From Sulfuricellaceae bacterium (lineage in GTDB: Bacteria > Pseudomonadota > Gammaproteobacteria > Burkholderiales > Sulfuricellaceae), in contig JAUYFQ010000132.1 of NCBI GenBank assembly GCA_030690895.1, positions 1 to 33,321 on the forward strand: a stretch of 33,321 nt of DNA. The letters are read 5' to 3'. Of this stretch, positions 1 through 7,922 are shown piece after piece. The notes under the pieces were generated by a model, which was not told where the DNA came from, did not search any database, and worked only from the letters and a program-made list of their open reading frames with translations. Within the stretch, counting starts at the first letter, position 1, and each line of letters starts with the position of its first letter. The position numbers were made by a program, and so were the translations under genes.

Positions 1-103
1 GTCATTCCCGCGCAGGCGGGAATCCAGTTTCCTCCGTCTAATCAGGCCTTTAAAAAACTGATTTGATGAACGCACTGGATTCCCGCCTGCGCGGGAATGA
101 CGG
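1..103. repeat. dRS3-like paired inverted repeat
   Basis: The element consists of two copies of a 20-bp palindrome of the form ATTCCC-N8-GGGAAT (about 4-23 and 81-100) in mirror orientation, each with a CCAG/CTGG inner edge, separated by about 57 bp. The outer ends read GTCATTCCCG and CGGGAATGAC, so the whole unit is itself an inverted repeat. The ATTCCC-N8-GGGAAT pattern is the one known as dRS3 in Neisseria. The window edge may cut the left end. Confidence 0.85.
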
Positions 104-217
104 TAATTCAATGGGTTATCGCCAGAACAAATTTGCCCTGCACTTCGGGCTGACCCATCAGGCGGGCCCGACCGGGCAGCGGTAGACTCGCGGGCTTCCC
201 GCCCATCCCCGCCCACC

Positions 218-946
218 ATGACCGATCCCATCCGCCTTGCCAAACGTGTCGCCGAACTGCGTGCCTGCTCACGCCGCGAAGCCGAGCAGATCATTACCGG
301 CGGCTGGGTGCGGGTGGACGGCGTCGTGATCGAAGAGCCGCAGTTCCGCGTCGCCAATCAGCACATCGAAATCGACCCCCAGGCCAACCCCAGCCAGACC
401 GAACCCGTCACCCTGCTGCTGCACAAACCCCCCGGTTATTTCACCAACCAGGACAGCAGCGGCCAGCCCGCCACGCAACTGCTAGGCCCCGACACCCTGT
501 GGGCGGAAGACGCCTCCGGCATCCGCCCGCTGAAAATGCATTTCGCCCAACTCACCGCCTGCGTGCCGCTGGACACCAGCGGCAGCGGCCTCGTCGTCTA
601 CACCCAGGACTGGCGTATCGCGCGCAAGCTGACCGAGGCCGCCGCGACCGTGGAACACGAAGTCGTCGTCGAAGTCGCGGGCGAACTGGCCGCCAACGGA
701 CTCAAGCGGCTGAACCAGGGCATCTCCTTCAACGGCCGCACCCCGCCCGCCATCAAGGTCAGTTGGCAAAACGAAACCCGCCTGCGGGTGGCGCTGAAAG
801 GGGCCCAACCCGGCCAGATCACCCACCTGTGCGAGGCCGTCGGCCTGCGGGTGCTGTCACTGAAACGCATCCGCGTCGGCAGCGTCCCGCTGGGAAAGCT
901 GCCACCCGGGCAGTGGCGTTATTTGCGAGGGGATGAACGCTTCTAG
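218..946 (+). CDS. RsuA/RluF-family rRNA pseudouridine synthase
   Basis: This 242-residue protein has the layout of the RsuA/RluB/RluE/RluF family, which converts a specific uridine of rRNA to pseudouridine in the cytoplasm. Residues 5-52 form an S4 RNA-binding domain (RLAKRVAEL, then SRREAEQIITGGWVRVDG). The catalytic domain follows, opening with LLLHKPPGY (67-74). The usual GRLDxxTxGL catalytic loop appears here as VPLDTSGSGL, with the likely catalytic Asp at 119, so the loop is diverged. The closing RIRVGSVPLGKLPPGQWR block is typical. The start ATG lacks a clear Shine-Dalgarno. Which of RluF, RluB or RsuA it corresponds to cannot be decided from sequence alone; RluF-like is my best guess. 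Confidence 0.88.
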   Translation: MTDPIRLAKRVAELRACSRREAEQIITGGWVRVDGVVIEEPQFRVANQHIEIDPQANPSQTEPVTLLLHKPPGYFTNQDSSGQPATQLLGPDTLWAEDASGIRPLKMHFAQLTACVPLDTSGSGLVVYTQDWRIARKLTEAAATVEHEVVVEVAGELAANGLKRLNQGISFNGRTPPAIKVSWQNETRLRVALKGAQPGQITHLCEAVGLRVLSLKRIRVGSVPLGKLPPGQWRYLRGDERF

Positions 947-963
947 CGTGAAACAAGCCGCCC

Positions 964-1026
964 CTGTAGCGCAGGCGTCTCGCCTGCACCTTGGCGCTGG
1001 ATGCAGGCGGGACGCCTGCGCTACAG
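964..1026. repeat. 63-bp inverted repeat (TGTAGCGCAGGCGT family)
   Basis: Two 25-bp arms (964-988 and 1002-1026) begin and end with CTGTAGCGCAGG / CCTGCGCTACAG and differ at one position, with a 13-bp loop. It lies just after the pseudouridine synthase gene and could act as a bidirectional stem-loop, although it has no U-tract. Related half-copies occur near 1101-1120 and 33207-33228. Confidence 0.85.
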
Positions 1027-1132
1027 AGGGCGCCTGGTTTCATCATTCGGGGCGGCCTGGCCGCCATGACCGCTAGGGGCGGCGTGATACGCGGCGTCGA
1101 AGAAGGCGAGACGCCGGCGTTACGAAAGCGGA

Positions 1133-1405
1133 TTAACGGCCGCTTGCGCGGGTCTGCACGCTGCGCACGACGGCGGCGACCAGGGCCTCGATTTCGTTCC
1201 CGGACATGTCCGGGAAGGTGGCCTGCAATTGGGTCATGGCCCGGTAGAAGGCCGCGCCGTTGTGGCTTGCGGGATTGCCCAGGAGGGGCTTGAGCAGGGC
1301 CTGGGCGGTGTCGAAGTGCACGCGGAGCGTCGTGTTGCGGCGACGCTCCGCGTGCGGCGGCTTGGCTGCCGTCTGGTTGTGTAATTGCATGTTCGTCTCA
1401 TCCAT
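1133..1405 (-). CDS. hypothetical protein, about 90 aa
   Basis: I do not recognise a family. The reading frame gives a soluble protein with a basic N-terminal stretch (AERRRNTTLRVHFDTAQ) followed by a probably helical part that ends in DMSGNEIEALVAAVVRSVQ. No membrane segment, signal peptide or known motif is visible. Three starts are possible: GTG at 1420, ATG at 1405 and ATG at 1390. The last has GATGAG about 6 nt upstream and may be the real one, giving 85 residues. A palindromic site at 1463-1500 lies upstream. The composition resembles a genuine small gene more than a shadow, and no larger gene opposes it, but support is only moderate. Confidence 0.5.
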   Translation of the reverse strand: MDETNMQLHNQTAAKPPHAERRRNTTLRVHFDTAQALLKPLLGNPASHNGAAFYRAMTQLQATFPDMSGNEIEALVAAVVRSVQTRASGR

Positions 1406-1462
1406 CTTGTAGTTGGCCACACGGGCTGCGGGCCTTGTTCAGGCAGCTTATCGCGGGGCTAT

Positions 1463-1500
1463 GACGGTGCTGTTACTGGTAGCTTGTTACCAGCACTGTC
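1463..1500. promoter_or_regulatory. imperfect palindrome upstream of the small minus-strand gene
   Basis: The outer arms GACGGTGCTG and CAGCACTGTC pair over 10 bp with one G-T pair. Inside are two direct copies of TGTTAC (1471 and 1485) spaced 14 bp. The position, about 60-95 bp upstream of the small gene ending at 1133, would suit an operator, but no regulator is identified. Confidence 0.35.
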
Positions 1501-1568
1501 AAAGTGCGGCGGAGTATGCCCCTGTTCGTAGTAGTGACTAAGGGAGTAGATGGATTATTTGACGTGGA

Positions 1569-2297
1569 TCATGTGAATCGCGCCTGCGCCATTGCGGCGA
1601 AGCGCGGTAACAGGCTAGCGGCGATGGGGGTGTCGCACAGTTTGGCGCGGATGCGCTCGCAATCCTGGCCCGCCGAGCACAACTGCTGGGCGAGGTGGTG
1701 GACATAGGCATTCATGCGCTCCGGGTTGAATTCCGGGTGGAACTGGATGCCCCAGGCCTGGCCGCCGATGCGGAAGGCGTGATGCGGCTCGAACTCGTTG
1801 CCGGCCAGCAGGATTGCTCCCGGAGGTAGGCTGAGCACGCTCTGGGCGTGCATGGCAAGAGCGGGGAATTGCCGGGGCAGATCACGAAACAGGAGGTCGT
1901 TGGCGCTGGCGGGGTGGAGGTGCAGGTCGACGCAGCCGATTTCCCGCCCCTTCGGGTGGAAGTCCACGCGGCCGCCCATCGCCTCGGCGAGCATCTGATG
2001 GCCGAAGCAGATTCCCAGAAAGGGCACCTCGGCGGCCATCAGACGCGGCAGCCAGGCGAGGGCGCGGCGCATCCAGGGCAGGCGGTCGGTGAGCATCGCG
2101 TGGGCGCCGGTCATGATGACGCCGGCGCAGGCTTCGGGTTCCGGCAGCGGCTCGTCGCGCCAGATTTCCAGCACTTCGACCCGGTCGGCGGGCAGATTCA
2201 GGCCCGGCAGCAGCCAGGCGTCGAAATCGCCCAGGCGGGCGGCTACATCGGGAAAGGTACGGCCGGCTTTGAGGAGGATGAATTTGCGGGTTGTCAT
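1569..2297 (-). CDS. class-I glutamine amidotransferase (GMP-synthase-like)
   Basis: This 242-residue protein is a stand-alone class-I glutaminase domain. The nucleophile elbow GICFGHQ carries Cys97, and the catalytic His187 and Glu189 sit in GIQFHPEFNPE, so the Cys-His-Glu triad is complete. An oxyanion-type segment GVIMTGAHAML lies at 59-69. Such proteins release ammonia from glutamine or hydrolyse gamma-glutamyl bonds. There is no synthetase domain and no obvious partner nearby, so the physiological substrate is unknown. The ATG at 2297 overlaps the stop of a small upstream frame in the form ATGA. It is distinct from the true GMP synthase, encoded at 24300-25862. Confidence 0.88.
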   Translation of the reverse strand: MTTRKFILLKAGRTFPDVAARLGDFDAWLLPGLNLPADRVEVLEIWRDEPLPEPEACAGVIMTGAHAMLTDRLPWMRRALAWLPRLMAAEVPFLGICFGHQMLAEAMGGRVDFHPKGREIGCVDLHLHPASANDLLFRDLPRQFPALAMHAQSVLSLPPGAILLAGNEFEPHHAFRIGGQAWGIQFHPEFNPERMNAYVHHLAQQLCSAGQDCERIRAKLCDTPIAASLLPRFAAMAQARFT

Positions 2298-2415
2298 GGC
2301 TTGTCGTCGAGTCGGGCCACGGTGACCGCGACTTTCAAGGTATGCGTGCCGCCGGGTGGCGTCGCCAAAGTCGCGGCCCCAGGCTGGAAACGGGTCATTG
2401 CGGGTTCACCCTGCC

Positions 2416-2456
2416 GCAGCGTAGGGTATGACGCTGCGAATAAATTCGCACCTACA
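2416..2456. repeat. double-hairpin repeat upstream of aroC
   Basis: Two small perfect inverted repeats overlap: GCAGCGT (2416-2422) with ACGCTGC (2431-2437), and TGCGAAT (2435-2441) with ATTCGCA (2444-2450). The rest of the 2298-2562 gap shows no clear promoter or gene, only a low-quality 63-codon minus-strand frame. Confidence 0.6.
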
Positions 2457-2562
2457 ACCATGTCGACCAAGGAATACCGGTTCACGCTTGTGGCGACAGG
2501 CGGCTGGCTACCGGCATGCTTGCGGTAAAATTTACGTCGTTCCCTCTTTCCTGCTCCCCACC

Positions 2563-3666
2563 ATGTCCGGCAACTCGATAGGCCTCGTTTTTTCCGTTAC
2601 TTCCTTCGGTGAATCGCACGGCCCCGGTATCGGCTGCGTGGTGGATGGTTGCCCGCCCGGCCTGCGCCTGACCGAGTCCGACATCCAGATCGACCTGGAC
2701 CGGCGCCGCCCCGGCACTTCGCGCCATGTCACGCAACGGCGCGAATCGGATACGGTGGAAATCCTCTCCGGCGTGTTCGAGGGCCGGACCACCGGCACTC
2801 CCATCGCCCTGCTGATCCGCAACGAGGACCAGCGCAGCAAGGATTACGGCAACATCGCCGAGACCTTCCGGCCCGGCCATGCCGATTACACCTACAACCA
2901 AAAATACGGCTTTCGCGACTATCGCGGCGGCGGCCGTTCCTCGGCGCGGGAGACCGCTGTGCGGGTGGCGGCGGGGGCCATCGCAAAAAAGTGGTTGTTC
3001 GAGAAATACGGCACCGTGATACGCGGTTATCTGGCGCAACTTGGTCCCATCGCCGTGCCGTTCAAGACCTGGGACAGCGTTCGCGAGAATCCCTTCTTCG
3101 CACCCGATCCGGAAGCCGTGGCGGGTCTGGAGGTGTACATGGACGAACTGCGCAAATCCGGCGATTCGGTGGGCGCGCGTATCAACGTGGTGGCGGAAAA
3201 TGTGCCCGTGGGTCTGGGCGAACCGGTGTACGACCGCCTCGACGCCGATCTCGCCCATGCCCTGATGAGCATCAACGCGGTGAAGGGCGTGGAAATTGGT
3301 GACGGCTTCGCGGTGGTGGCGCAGAAGGGCACCGAGCACCGCGATGAACTGACCCCGCAAGGTTTCCTCTCCAACCATGCCGGCGGCATTCTCGGCGGCA
3401 TTACCAGCGGCCAGGACATCACCGCCTCCATCGCCATCAAACCGACTTCTTCGCTACGCATTCCCGGCCGCTCCATCAATGTGAACGGCGAGCCGATCGA
3501 AGTGGTGACCGAGGGCCGCCATGATCCCTGTGTCGGCATCCGCGCTACCCCCATCGCCGAAGCCATGCTGGCTATCGTGTTGATGGACCACGCCCTGCGG
3601 CAACGGGCGCAGAACGCCGATGTGGTATGCACGACGCCGGCCATACCGGGCCATGTGGAGGAGTGA
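2563..3666 (+). CDS. aroC: chorismate synthase
   Basis: AroC makes chorismate from 5-enolpyruvylshikimate-3-phosphate with reduced FMN, the last shared step of aromatic amino acid synthesis. At 367 residues it has the family's normal length. It begins [20 protein letters not shown], with the conserved GESHG signature at 16-20. The RPG(T/S) segment (DRRRPGTS), the [13 protein letters not shown] motif and the C-terminal GRHDPC segment follow. The longer in-frame extension back to 2428 has no family match, so the ATG at 2563 is preferred although it lacks a strong Shine-Dalgarno. The gene is followed after 1 nt by the Uma2-like gene, so the two are probably co-transcribed. Confidence 0.98.
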   Translation: MSGNSIGLVFSVTSFGESHGPGIGCVVDGCPPGLRLTESDIQIDLDRRRPGTSRHVTQRRESDTVEILSGVFEGRTTGTPIALLIRNEDQRSKDYGNIAETFRPGHADYTYNQKYGFRDYRGGGRSSARETAVRVAAGAIAKKWLFEKYGTVIRGYLAQLGPIAVPFKTWDSVRENPFFAPDPEAVAGLEVYMDELRKSGDSVGARINVVAENVPVGLGEPVYDRLDADLAHALMSINAVKGVEIGDGFAVVAQKGTEHRDELTPQGFLSNHAGGILGGITSGQDITASIAIKPTSSLRIPGRSINVNGEPIEVVTEGRHDPCVGIRATPIAEAMLAIVLMDHALRQRAQNADVVCTTPAIPGHVEE

Positions 3667-3667
3667 A

Positions 3668-4246
3668 ATGGGAAATGCACTGGAAAAAACCGCTGAATTC
3701 ACGCCCGAGGCTTATCTCGCCTGGGAATCGGAACAAAGCGAGCGCCATGAGTATGTGAATGGCGAGGTGTTCCTGATGACCGGGACGACGACGGCGCATA
3801 ACGTGATTGGCCTTAATTTTGCGACTGCGCTGAGAAACGGCCTGCGCGGCAAGCCCTGCCGGGTCTACATGGAGGCGATCAAGCTGCGGGTGGAAACCGC
3901 CAACTGTTATTTCTATCCGGACCTGATGGTCACCTGTTCCGCCGGCGACCGACAGCAACCGCTGGTGCAATCCGAACCCACCGTGGTGGTCGAGGTGCTT
4001 TCGAATTCCACCGCCAGCTACGACCAGAGCGGGAAATTCGAGGCCTACCGGCAACTGCCCTCACTGCGTGAATACGTGCTGGTCGCCCAGGACAGCGCGC
4101 GGTTGCTGGTCTATCGCCGGGGCGAAGGCGTGGAGTGGATCGTGCATCCTTATGGCGCCGGGGAAATCGTGTCGCTCCCCAGTCTGGAACTGGCCATTCC
4201 GGTCGACTTGATCTACGAAGACGTCGATTTCGCGCTGCCGCGCTGA
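3668..4246 (+). CDS. Uma2-family putative endonuclease (DUF820)
   Basis: A 192-residue protein of the Uma2/DUF820 family, which has a PD-(D/E)xK restriction-endonuclease fold. The putative active-site residues are visible: FYPDLMV (Asp85), then TVVVEVLSNST (Glu109), then DQSGKFEAYR (Lys123) and REYVLVAQD. The N-terminal RHEYVNGEVFLM is also typical. Cellular roles of these proteins, abundant in cyanobacteria and scattered elsewhere, are largely unknown. The gene starts 1 nt after aroC stops. It is not part of the BREX locus and looks like a horizontally acquired single gene lodged behind aroC. Confidence 0.85.
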   Translation: MGNALEKTAEFTPEAYLAWESEQSERHEYVNGEVFLMTGTTTAHNVIGLNFATALRNGLRGKPCRVYMEAIKLRVETANCYFYPDLMVTCSAGDRQQPLVQSEPTVVVEVLSNSTASYDQSGKFEAYRQLPSLREYVLVAQDSARLLVYRRGEGVEWIVHPYGAGEIVSLPSLELAIPVDLIYEDVDFALPR

Positions 4247-4265
4247 CATGGCTGGTGTTTGTTAC

Positions 4266-4305
4266 CGTCATTCCCGCCCTCGACTCCGATCGGGGGCGGG
4301 AATGA
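4266..4305. repeat. short inverted repeat, dRS3-related
   Basis: ATTCCCGCCC (4270-4279) is mirrored by GGGCGGGAAT (4294-4303), so it has the ATTCCC/GGGAAT ends of the dRS3-like family but a longer interior. It lies just downstream of the Uma2-like gene and could act as a transcript-end hairpin. Confidence 0.7.
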
Positions 4306-4316
4306 TGCTTAAGCGC

Positions 4317-4391
4317 CGTAGGTTGGGCAAAGCGAAGCGTGCCCAACATCGCGGCGGTTCGTTGGGCACGCTTCGCTTTGCCCAACCTACG
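4317..4391. repeat. perfect 31-bp inverted repeat with 13-bp loop
   Basis: The arms 4317-4347 and 4361-4391 are exact reverse complements. They start CGTAGGTTGGGCAAAGCG and end in CCCAAC at the loop. The unit is related in layout to the 83-bp GTAGGGTGG element inside pglX at 16067-16149. The perfect symmetry suggests a recent or maintained element. Confidence 0.9.
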
Positions 4392-4467
4392 TCACTACCG
4401 GTAGTGGGCTTTGGAGACAACCGGATAAGCACGGTTCGTTCAGCAAACGGCAATCAGAATTTGACTC

Positions 4468-4497
4468 TGGATTCCCGCCTGCGCGGGAATGACGGTT
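4468..4497. repeat. dRS3-like half element abutting the MFS start codon
   Basis: ATTCCCGCCTGCGCGGGAAT occupies 4471-4490, the same 20-bp unit as at 81-100, followed by GACGG. It ends only a few bases before the GTG start of the MFS gene. Confidence 0.85.
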
Positions 4498-4499
4498 AA

Positions 4500-5645
4500 G
4501 TGGCCGCCATCCCCTACTGGCGCCTGTCCGGCTTCTATTTCTTCTATTTCGCCTTTGTCGGCGCGATGGCGCCGTTCTGGGGGCTGTATCTGCATTCCCT
4601 GGAGTTCAACGCCTTCCAGATCGGCGTGCTGATGTCGCTGTTGCAGGTGATGCGCATCTTCGCGCCCAACATCTGGGGCCACATCGCCGACCGCACCGGG
4701 AAACGCGTCGCCATCGTCCAGTTGGCCGCCCTGGTCTGCCTGATCGCCTTCATCGGCGTGTTCTTCGCCAAGACCTTCTGGTGGCTGTTCGCGGTGATGT
4801 CGCTGATCAGCTTCTTCTGGAGCGCCTCGCTGCCCCTGGTGGAGGCCACCACACTTTCGCACCTGGGCGACCGCAGCGACCGCTACGGCCGCATCCGCCT
4901 GTGGGGGTCGGTGGGCTTCATCCTGGTGGTGGTGGGGCTGGGGGCGCTGCTCGATCATGCCTCGATCAGCCTGGTGCCCTGGGTGGTGATGGGCCTGCTG
5001 GTCGGCATCGTGCTGACTTCCCGGGTGATACCGGAGGCGGAAATCGCCCGCAGCGAACACGTCCACATCCCTATGCGCTCCGTACTGCGCCGACCCGAAG
5101 TGGTCGCCCTGTTCGCCGCCGCGCTGCTGATGGCCGCCGCGCATGGGCCGTACTACACCTTCTTCACCCTCCATCTGGTGCAGACCGGTTACAGCAAATC
5201 GCTGGCAGGCTGGCTCTGGGCGCTGGGGGTGGTGTGCGAAATCGGCATCTTCCTGGTGATGCCGCGCGTGTTCCGTTCGGTGCGCCCGGAAACCGTGCTG
5301 CTGGCCACGCTGCTCATCGCCGCCGTGCGTTTTCTGTTGATCGGCTGGCAGGCCGGCAACCTGCCGGTGCTGCTGCTGGCGCAACTGCTGCACGCCTTCA
5401 CCTTCGGCGCCTATCACGCCTCCGCCCTCGCCCTGGTGCACCGCCATTTCACCGGCAAAAATCAGGCGCGCGGACAGGCCTTGTACAACAGCCTCGCCTT
5501 CGGCGTCGGCGGCACGATCGGCAGCCTCTATTCCGGCGCCGCCTGGGACGCGCTGGGCGCGGGGATGACCTACAGCATCGCCTCGGGATGCGCCCTGCTG
5601 GCGGCGCTGGCGTTCGTTTGGCATAGACGGCCCGCCGTAGCGTAG
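4500..5645 (+). CDS. MFS transporter, HcaT/MFS_1-like
   Basis: A 381-residue inner-membrane permease of the major facilitator superfamily with about 12 hydrophobic segments. The start MAAIPYWRLSGFYFFYFAFVG is typical of the MFS_1-like group that includes the 3-phenylpropionate permease HcaT and nucleoside-type carriers. A family A-motif-like loop GHIADRTGKR appears after the second segment, and the matching second-half segment is weaker. The substrate cannot be told. The start is GTG at 4500, because homologous proteins begin right at the PYWRL block. The first codon lies 3 nt after a repeat and the stop codon lies inside another repeat, so this gene is bracketed tightly by dispersed elements. 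Confidence 0.85.
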   Translation: MAAIPYWRLSGFYFFYFAFVGAMAPFWGLYLHSLEFNAFQIGVLMSLLQVMRIFAPNIWGHIADRTGKRVAIVQLAALVCLIAFIGVFFAKTFWWLFAVMSLISFFWSASLPLVEATTLSHLGDRSDRYGRIRLWGSVGFILVVVGLGALLDHASISLVPWVVMGLLVGIVLTSRVIPEAEIARSEHVHIPMRSVLRRPEVVALFAAALLMAAAHGPYYTFFTLHLVQTGYSKSLAGWLWALGVVCEIGIFLVMPRVFRSVRPETVLLATLLIAAVRFLLIGWQAGNLPVLLLAQLLHAFTFGAYHASALALVHRHFTGKNQARGQALYNSLAFGVGGTIGSLYSGAAWDALGAGMTYSIASGCALLAALAFVWHRRPAVA

Positions 5646-5755
5646 CCCGGATGCAGCGTCGCGGAATCCGGGGCCTTTGGCCTCAACCCGCGCGCCGGTT
5701 TCGGGCGGGGTGCCACGGTCCCCCCGGATTCCGCTATCGCTGCATCCGGGCTACG
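5641..5755. repeat. 115-bp inverted repeat (CGTAGCCCGGATGCAGCG family)
   Basis: The left arm from 5641 (CGTAGCCCGGATGCAGCG...) is mirrored by the right arm ending at 5755 (...GCATCCGGGCTACG), with arms of about 31 bp and a few mismatches. It contains the stop codon of the MFS gene and lies in the convergent gap with brxL, where it may terminate both transcripts. Confidence 0.85.
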
Positions 5756-5773
5756 GGTGGGATAGGTGCGATG

Positions 5774-5805
5774 CGTAGCCCGGATGCAGCGTCGCGGAAT
5801 CCGGA
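5774..5805. repeat. extra half copy of the CGTAGCCCGG repeat
   Basis: This repeats the left arm of the 5641-5755 element in direct orientation, almost identical over about 30 bp, 24 bp before the brxL stop. It marks the right edge of non-BREX sequence on this side. Confidence 0.8.
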
Positions 5806-5829
5806 ACCTTAGCGGTCGGCAGTCAACTA

Positions 5830-7920
5830 CTACTGCTTCAGGTTTCGAATAAATGTCACCTCAAACGCCTTGCACTGCCGGTACTGCTGGAGCCGGTTGG
5901 CGAATTCGAAGGAGTCGTTCATCTCGTAGCGCTGGAATACATCAAGACCGCGATCCAGCAGGATTTTCCAGCCGTGGTCGGTGACGATATGGCGCGCGTG
6001 AATGGTGCCGCTGGTGTCGAACTCCCAGGTGAACCGGATGCCAATCGCGGCGCAGGTGTCGGTGATCCGTTGCAGTTGTTCTTTCTGCTGTACACCCTTG
6101 AAATCGTCCTCGCCGGTTATCAGGTGAACGGCCACCTCGTCTTCCTCGGGTTTGATCTTCGCCAACGTTTCCATCAGCTCCATCAAGTTGCGTAGCTGAT
6201 GGAACATGCGGATGTAGGGGTCGGTGATCGTGATCTGCCGCGCGCCCTTCAGGTAAGGGCCGAAGAGATTGTCGAAGGTCAGGCCGCGCTGGTTTTCCTG
6301 CCAGGTCAGATGTTGCTCACGAAGCGCTGGCTCGGCGGCACCCTGGGGTTGAGGTGGTTGAACTGCATGCGCATCAACAGTCGCATCCACCGCCTCCGTG
6401 GTCGCCTCAGTAGCCACCTCAGGCACCACGACCCGGTTGTAGGCGCCGGGGTATTCGTCTTCTTCCAGAGCACTCACAACGCTCTGCTTGCCTGCCATGT
6501 CCTCGTAAGCGAAACGTACCTTGGCATAAGTCGTGTCGATGCGTAGCAACTGATCCTTGACCCGCTTGCGGCCTTCTATGGCGAATTTCAGCATCTCCTC
6601 GATCTCCGCAGACGTTGCCTCACCATGCGGGAAGAGAATTTTCATCAAGCCGGAAAAGGTCTTGTGGATGCCGTCGCGGTCGCGCGTGGATAGATCGGAC
6701 GCCAACGTGAAATGCGCCTGATAGCGGTCATGGAAGTCGTGGCTGCGTAGCGAGCGGAGGATTTCGGCAAGGTAGTCCACCACGAAGCCGTAACCGTTGG
6801 AAAACATCTCGCCCCGGATGATGTCCACTTCCCAGCCGGGGATGTAGTAATGGATGCGGTCGAGAAACGCGGAGTCGTGGAATTTATCCGGTAGCGGATC
6901 GAACAGATCCGAATGCTTCAGCATGTACGGCACGGTGTGTTCGGTATTGCCGACGAACACCATGGATGCCTCGGCCCCCAGCGTTTCCACCCCGCGTGAA
7001 AACGACTTGTTGGCCATGTAGTTCTTCATGATGTCGACCAGCGCCTTATCCACGCGCTTCTGCTTGCCGGCGAACTCGTCGAATGCCACCACATCCCAAT
7101 AGCCCACCAGACCCAACTTGCCGGACGAGTTGTTGACGAACAGCTTGGGCACGCTGACCTCGCCACCGGAAATCAACATTCCGTGCGGAGAAAACTCCGA
7201 ATAGATGTGCGACTTGCCGGTGCCCTTCGGTCCCAGTTCGATCAAGTTGTAGTTGCGCTCACAGAACGGGATCAGCCGCACCAGTTGGCAGAGCTTGTTG
7301 CGGCGGCCGAATAGTTGCGGGTTGAAACCGATACTCTGAATCAGCAGATCAATCCACTCATCCGTCGTGAACTGCCTGCGCGCCGCCACATAGCCTTCAA
7401 AGTCGAACTGAGACAACTGAATGGGCTTCAACGAAGCCAAAAGCCAAGGTGAAGCGCCTTTGTCTTCGGTGAACTCATATTCGATGTCGGCAATGCACCA
7501 CACGCCGCCAACCAAGAGCTTGGGGTGGGTCTTGATCGTGCTGGAGTCGATCAGCACCTGCTTGATGCCCAGATTGGCGAATTCGGCCTCATACACGTCG
7601 GCCTTGTCATTCAGCGACACGCCGATGCGGTCGATGACCTTGTGCCGGCCCTTCTCCTTGATGGTCGAGCGCACCAGCCCGGCCTCATTGCGATGCACAT
7701 AGTGCAAACGCAGGATTTCCTTCACCGTCTCAATGCCGGTCTGAATGGTTGCCTCGTCATTGGTCGCGCAATACTGGCCCAGCAAGTACTCCAGCACATA
7801 GGTGGGCACGATGGCATTGCCCTTGACCACCTTGACCAGATCCTTGCGCACCACCAATCCGGCGAAGTGCTGGTTGATCTTGCCGTCCAGCCCACTCATG
7901 CCTGCATCCATGCTGCCCAT
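5830..7920 (-). CDS. brxL: BREX protein BrxL with MIT_C-like C-terminus
   Basis: BrxL is the DNA-binding AAA+ protein of type I BREX, needed for phage restriction. The N-terminal LDGKINQHFAGLVVRKDLVK segment is the family hallmark. The AAA+ core has Walker A GPKGTGKSH (230-238), Walker B VVAFDE (277-282) and a sensor-like VFVGNTEH (321-328). After an Ala/Thr/Pro-rich linker (about 490-536) comes residues 537-696, which resemble the MIT_C phospholipase-D-like domain of eukaryotic MITD1 (LFGPYLKGA, ITDPYIRMFHQLRN, IHARHIVTDHGWKI, LDRGLDVFQ) rather than a Lon protease domain. The true start may be the ATG at 7911 (GAGG 9 nt upstream) or at 7899. It is the last gene of the operon, 2 nt after pglZ if the first ATG is used. 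Confidence 0.93.
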   Translation of the reverse strand: MGSMDAGMSGLDGKINQHFAGLVVRKDLVKVVKGNAIVPTYVLEYLLGQYCATNDEATIQTGIETVKEILRLHYVHRNEAGLVRSTIKEKGRHKVIDRIGVSLNDKADVYEAEFANLGIKQVLIDSSTIKTHPKLLVGGVWCIADIEYEFTEDKGASPWLLASLKPIQLSQFDFEGYVAARRQFTTDEWIDLLIQSIGFNPQLFGRRNKLCQLVRLIPFCERNYNLIELGPKGTGKSHIYSEFSPHGMLISGGEVSVPKLFVNNSSGKLGLVGYWDVVAFDEFAGKQKRVDKALVDIMKNYMANKSFSRGVETLGAEASMVFVGNTEHTVPYMLKHSDLFDPLPDKFHDSAFLDRIHYYIPGWEVDIIRGEMFSNGYGFVVDYLAEILRSLRSHDFHDRYQAHFTLASDLSTRDRDGIHKTFSGLMKILFPHGEATSAEIEEMLKFAIEGRKRVKDQLLRIDTTYAKVRFAYEDMAGKQSVVSALEEDEYPGAYNRVVVPEVATEATTEAVDATVDAHAVQPPQPQGAAEPALREQHLTWQENQRGLTFDNLFGPYLKGARQITITDPYIRMFHQLRNLMELMETLAKIKPEEDEVAVHLITGEDDFKGVQQKEQLQRITDTCAAIGIRFTWEFDTSGTIHARHIVTDHGWKILLDRGLDVFQRYEMNDSFEFANRLQQYRQCKAFEVTFIRNLKQ

Positions 7921-7922
7921 CC

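Noticed and set aside
4440-5624. 394-codon minus-strand frame opposite the MFS gene
   Set aside because: It has a Gln/His-rich low-complexity translation typical of antisense shadows, and the MFS frame has clear membrane segments.
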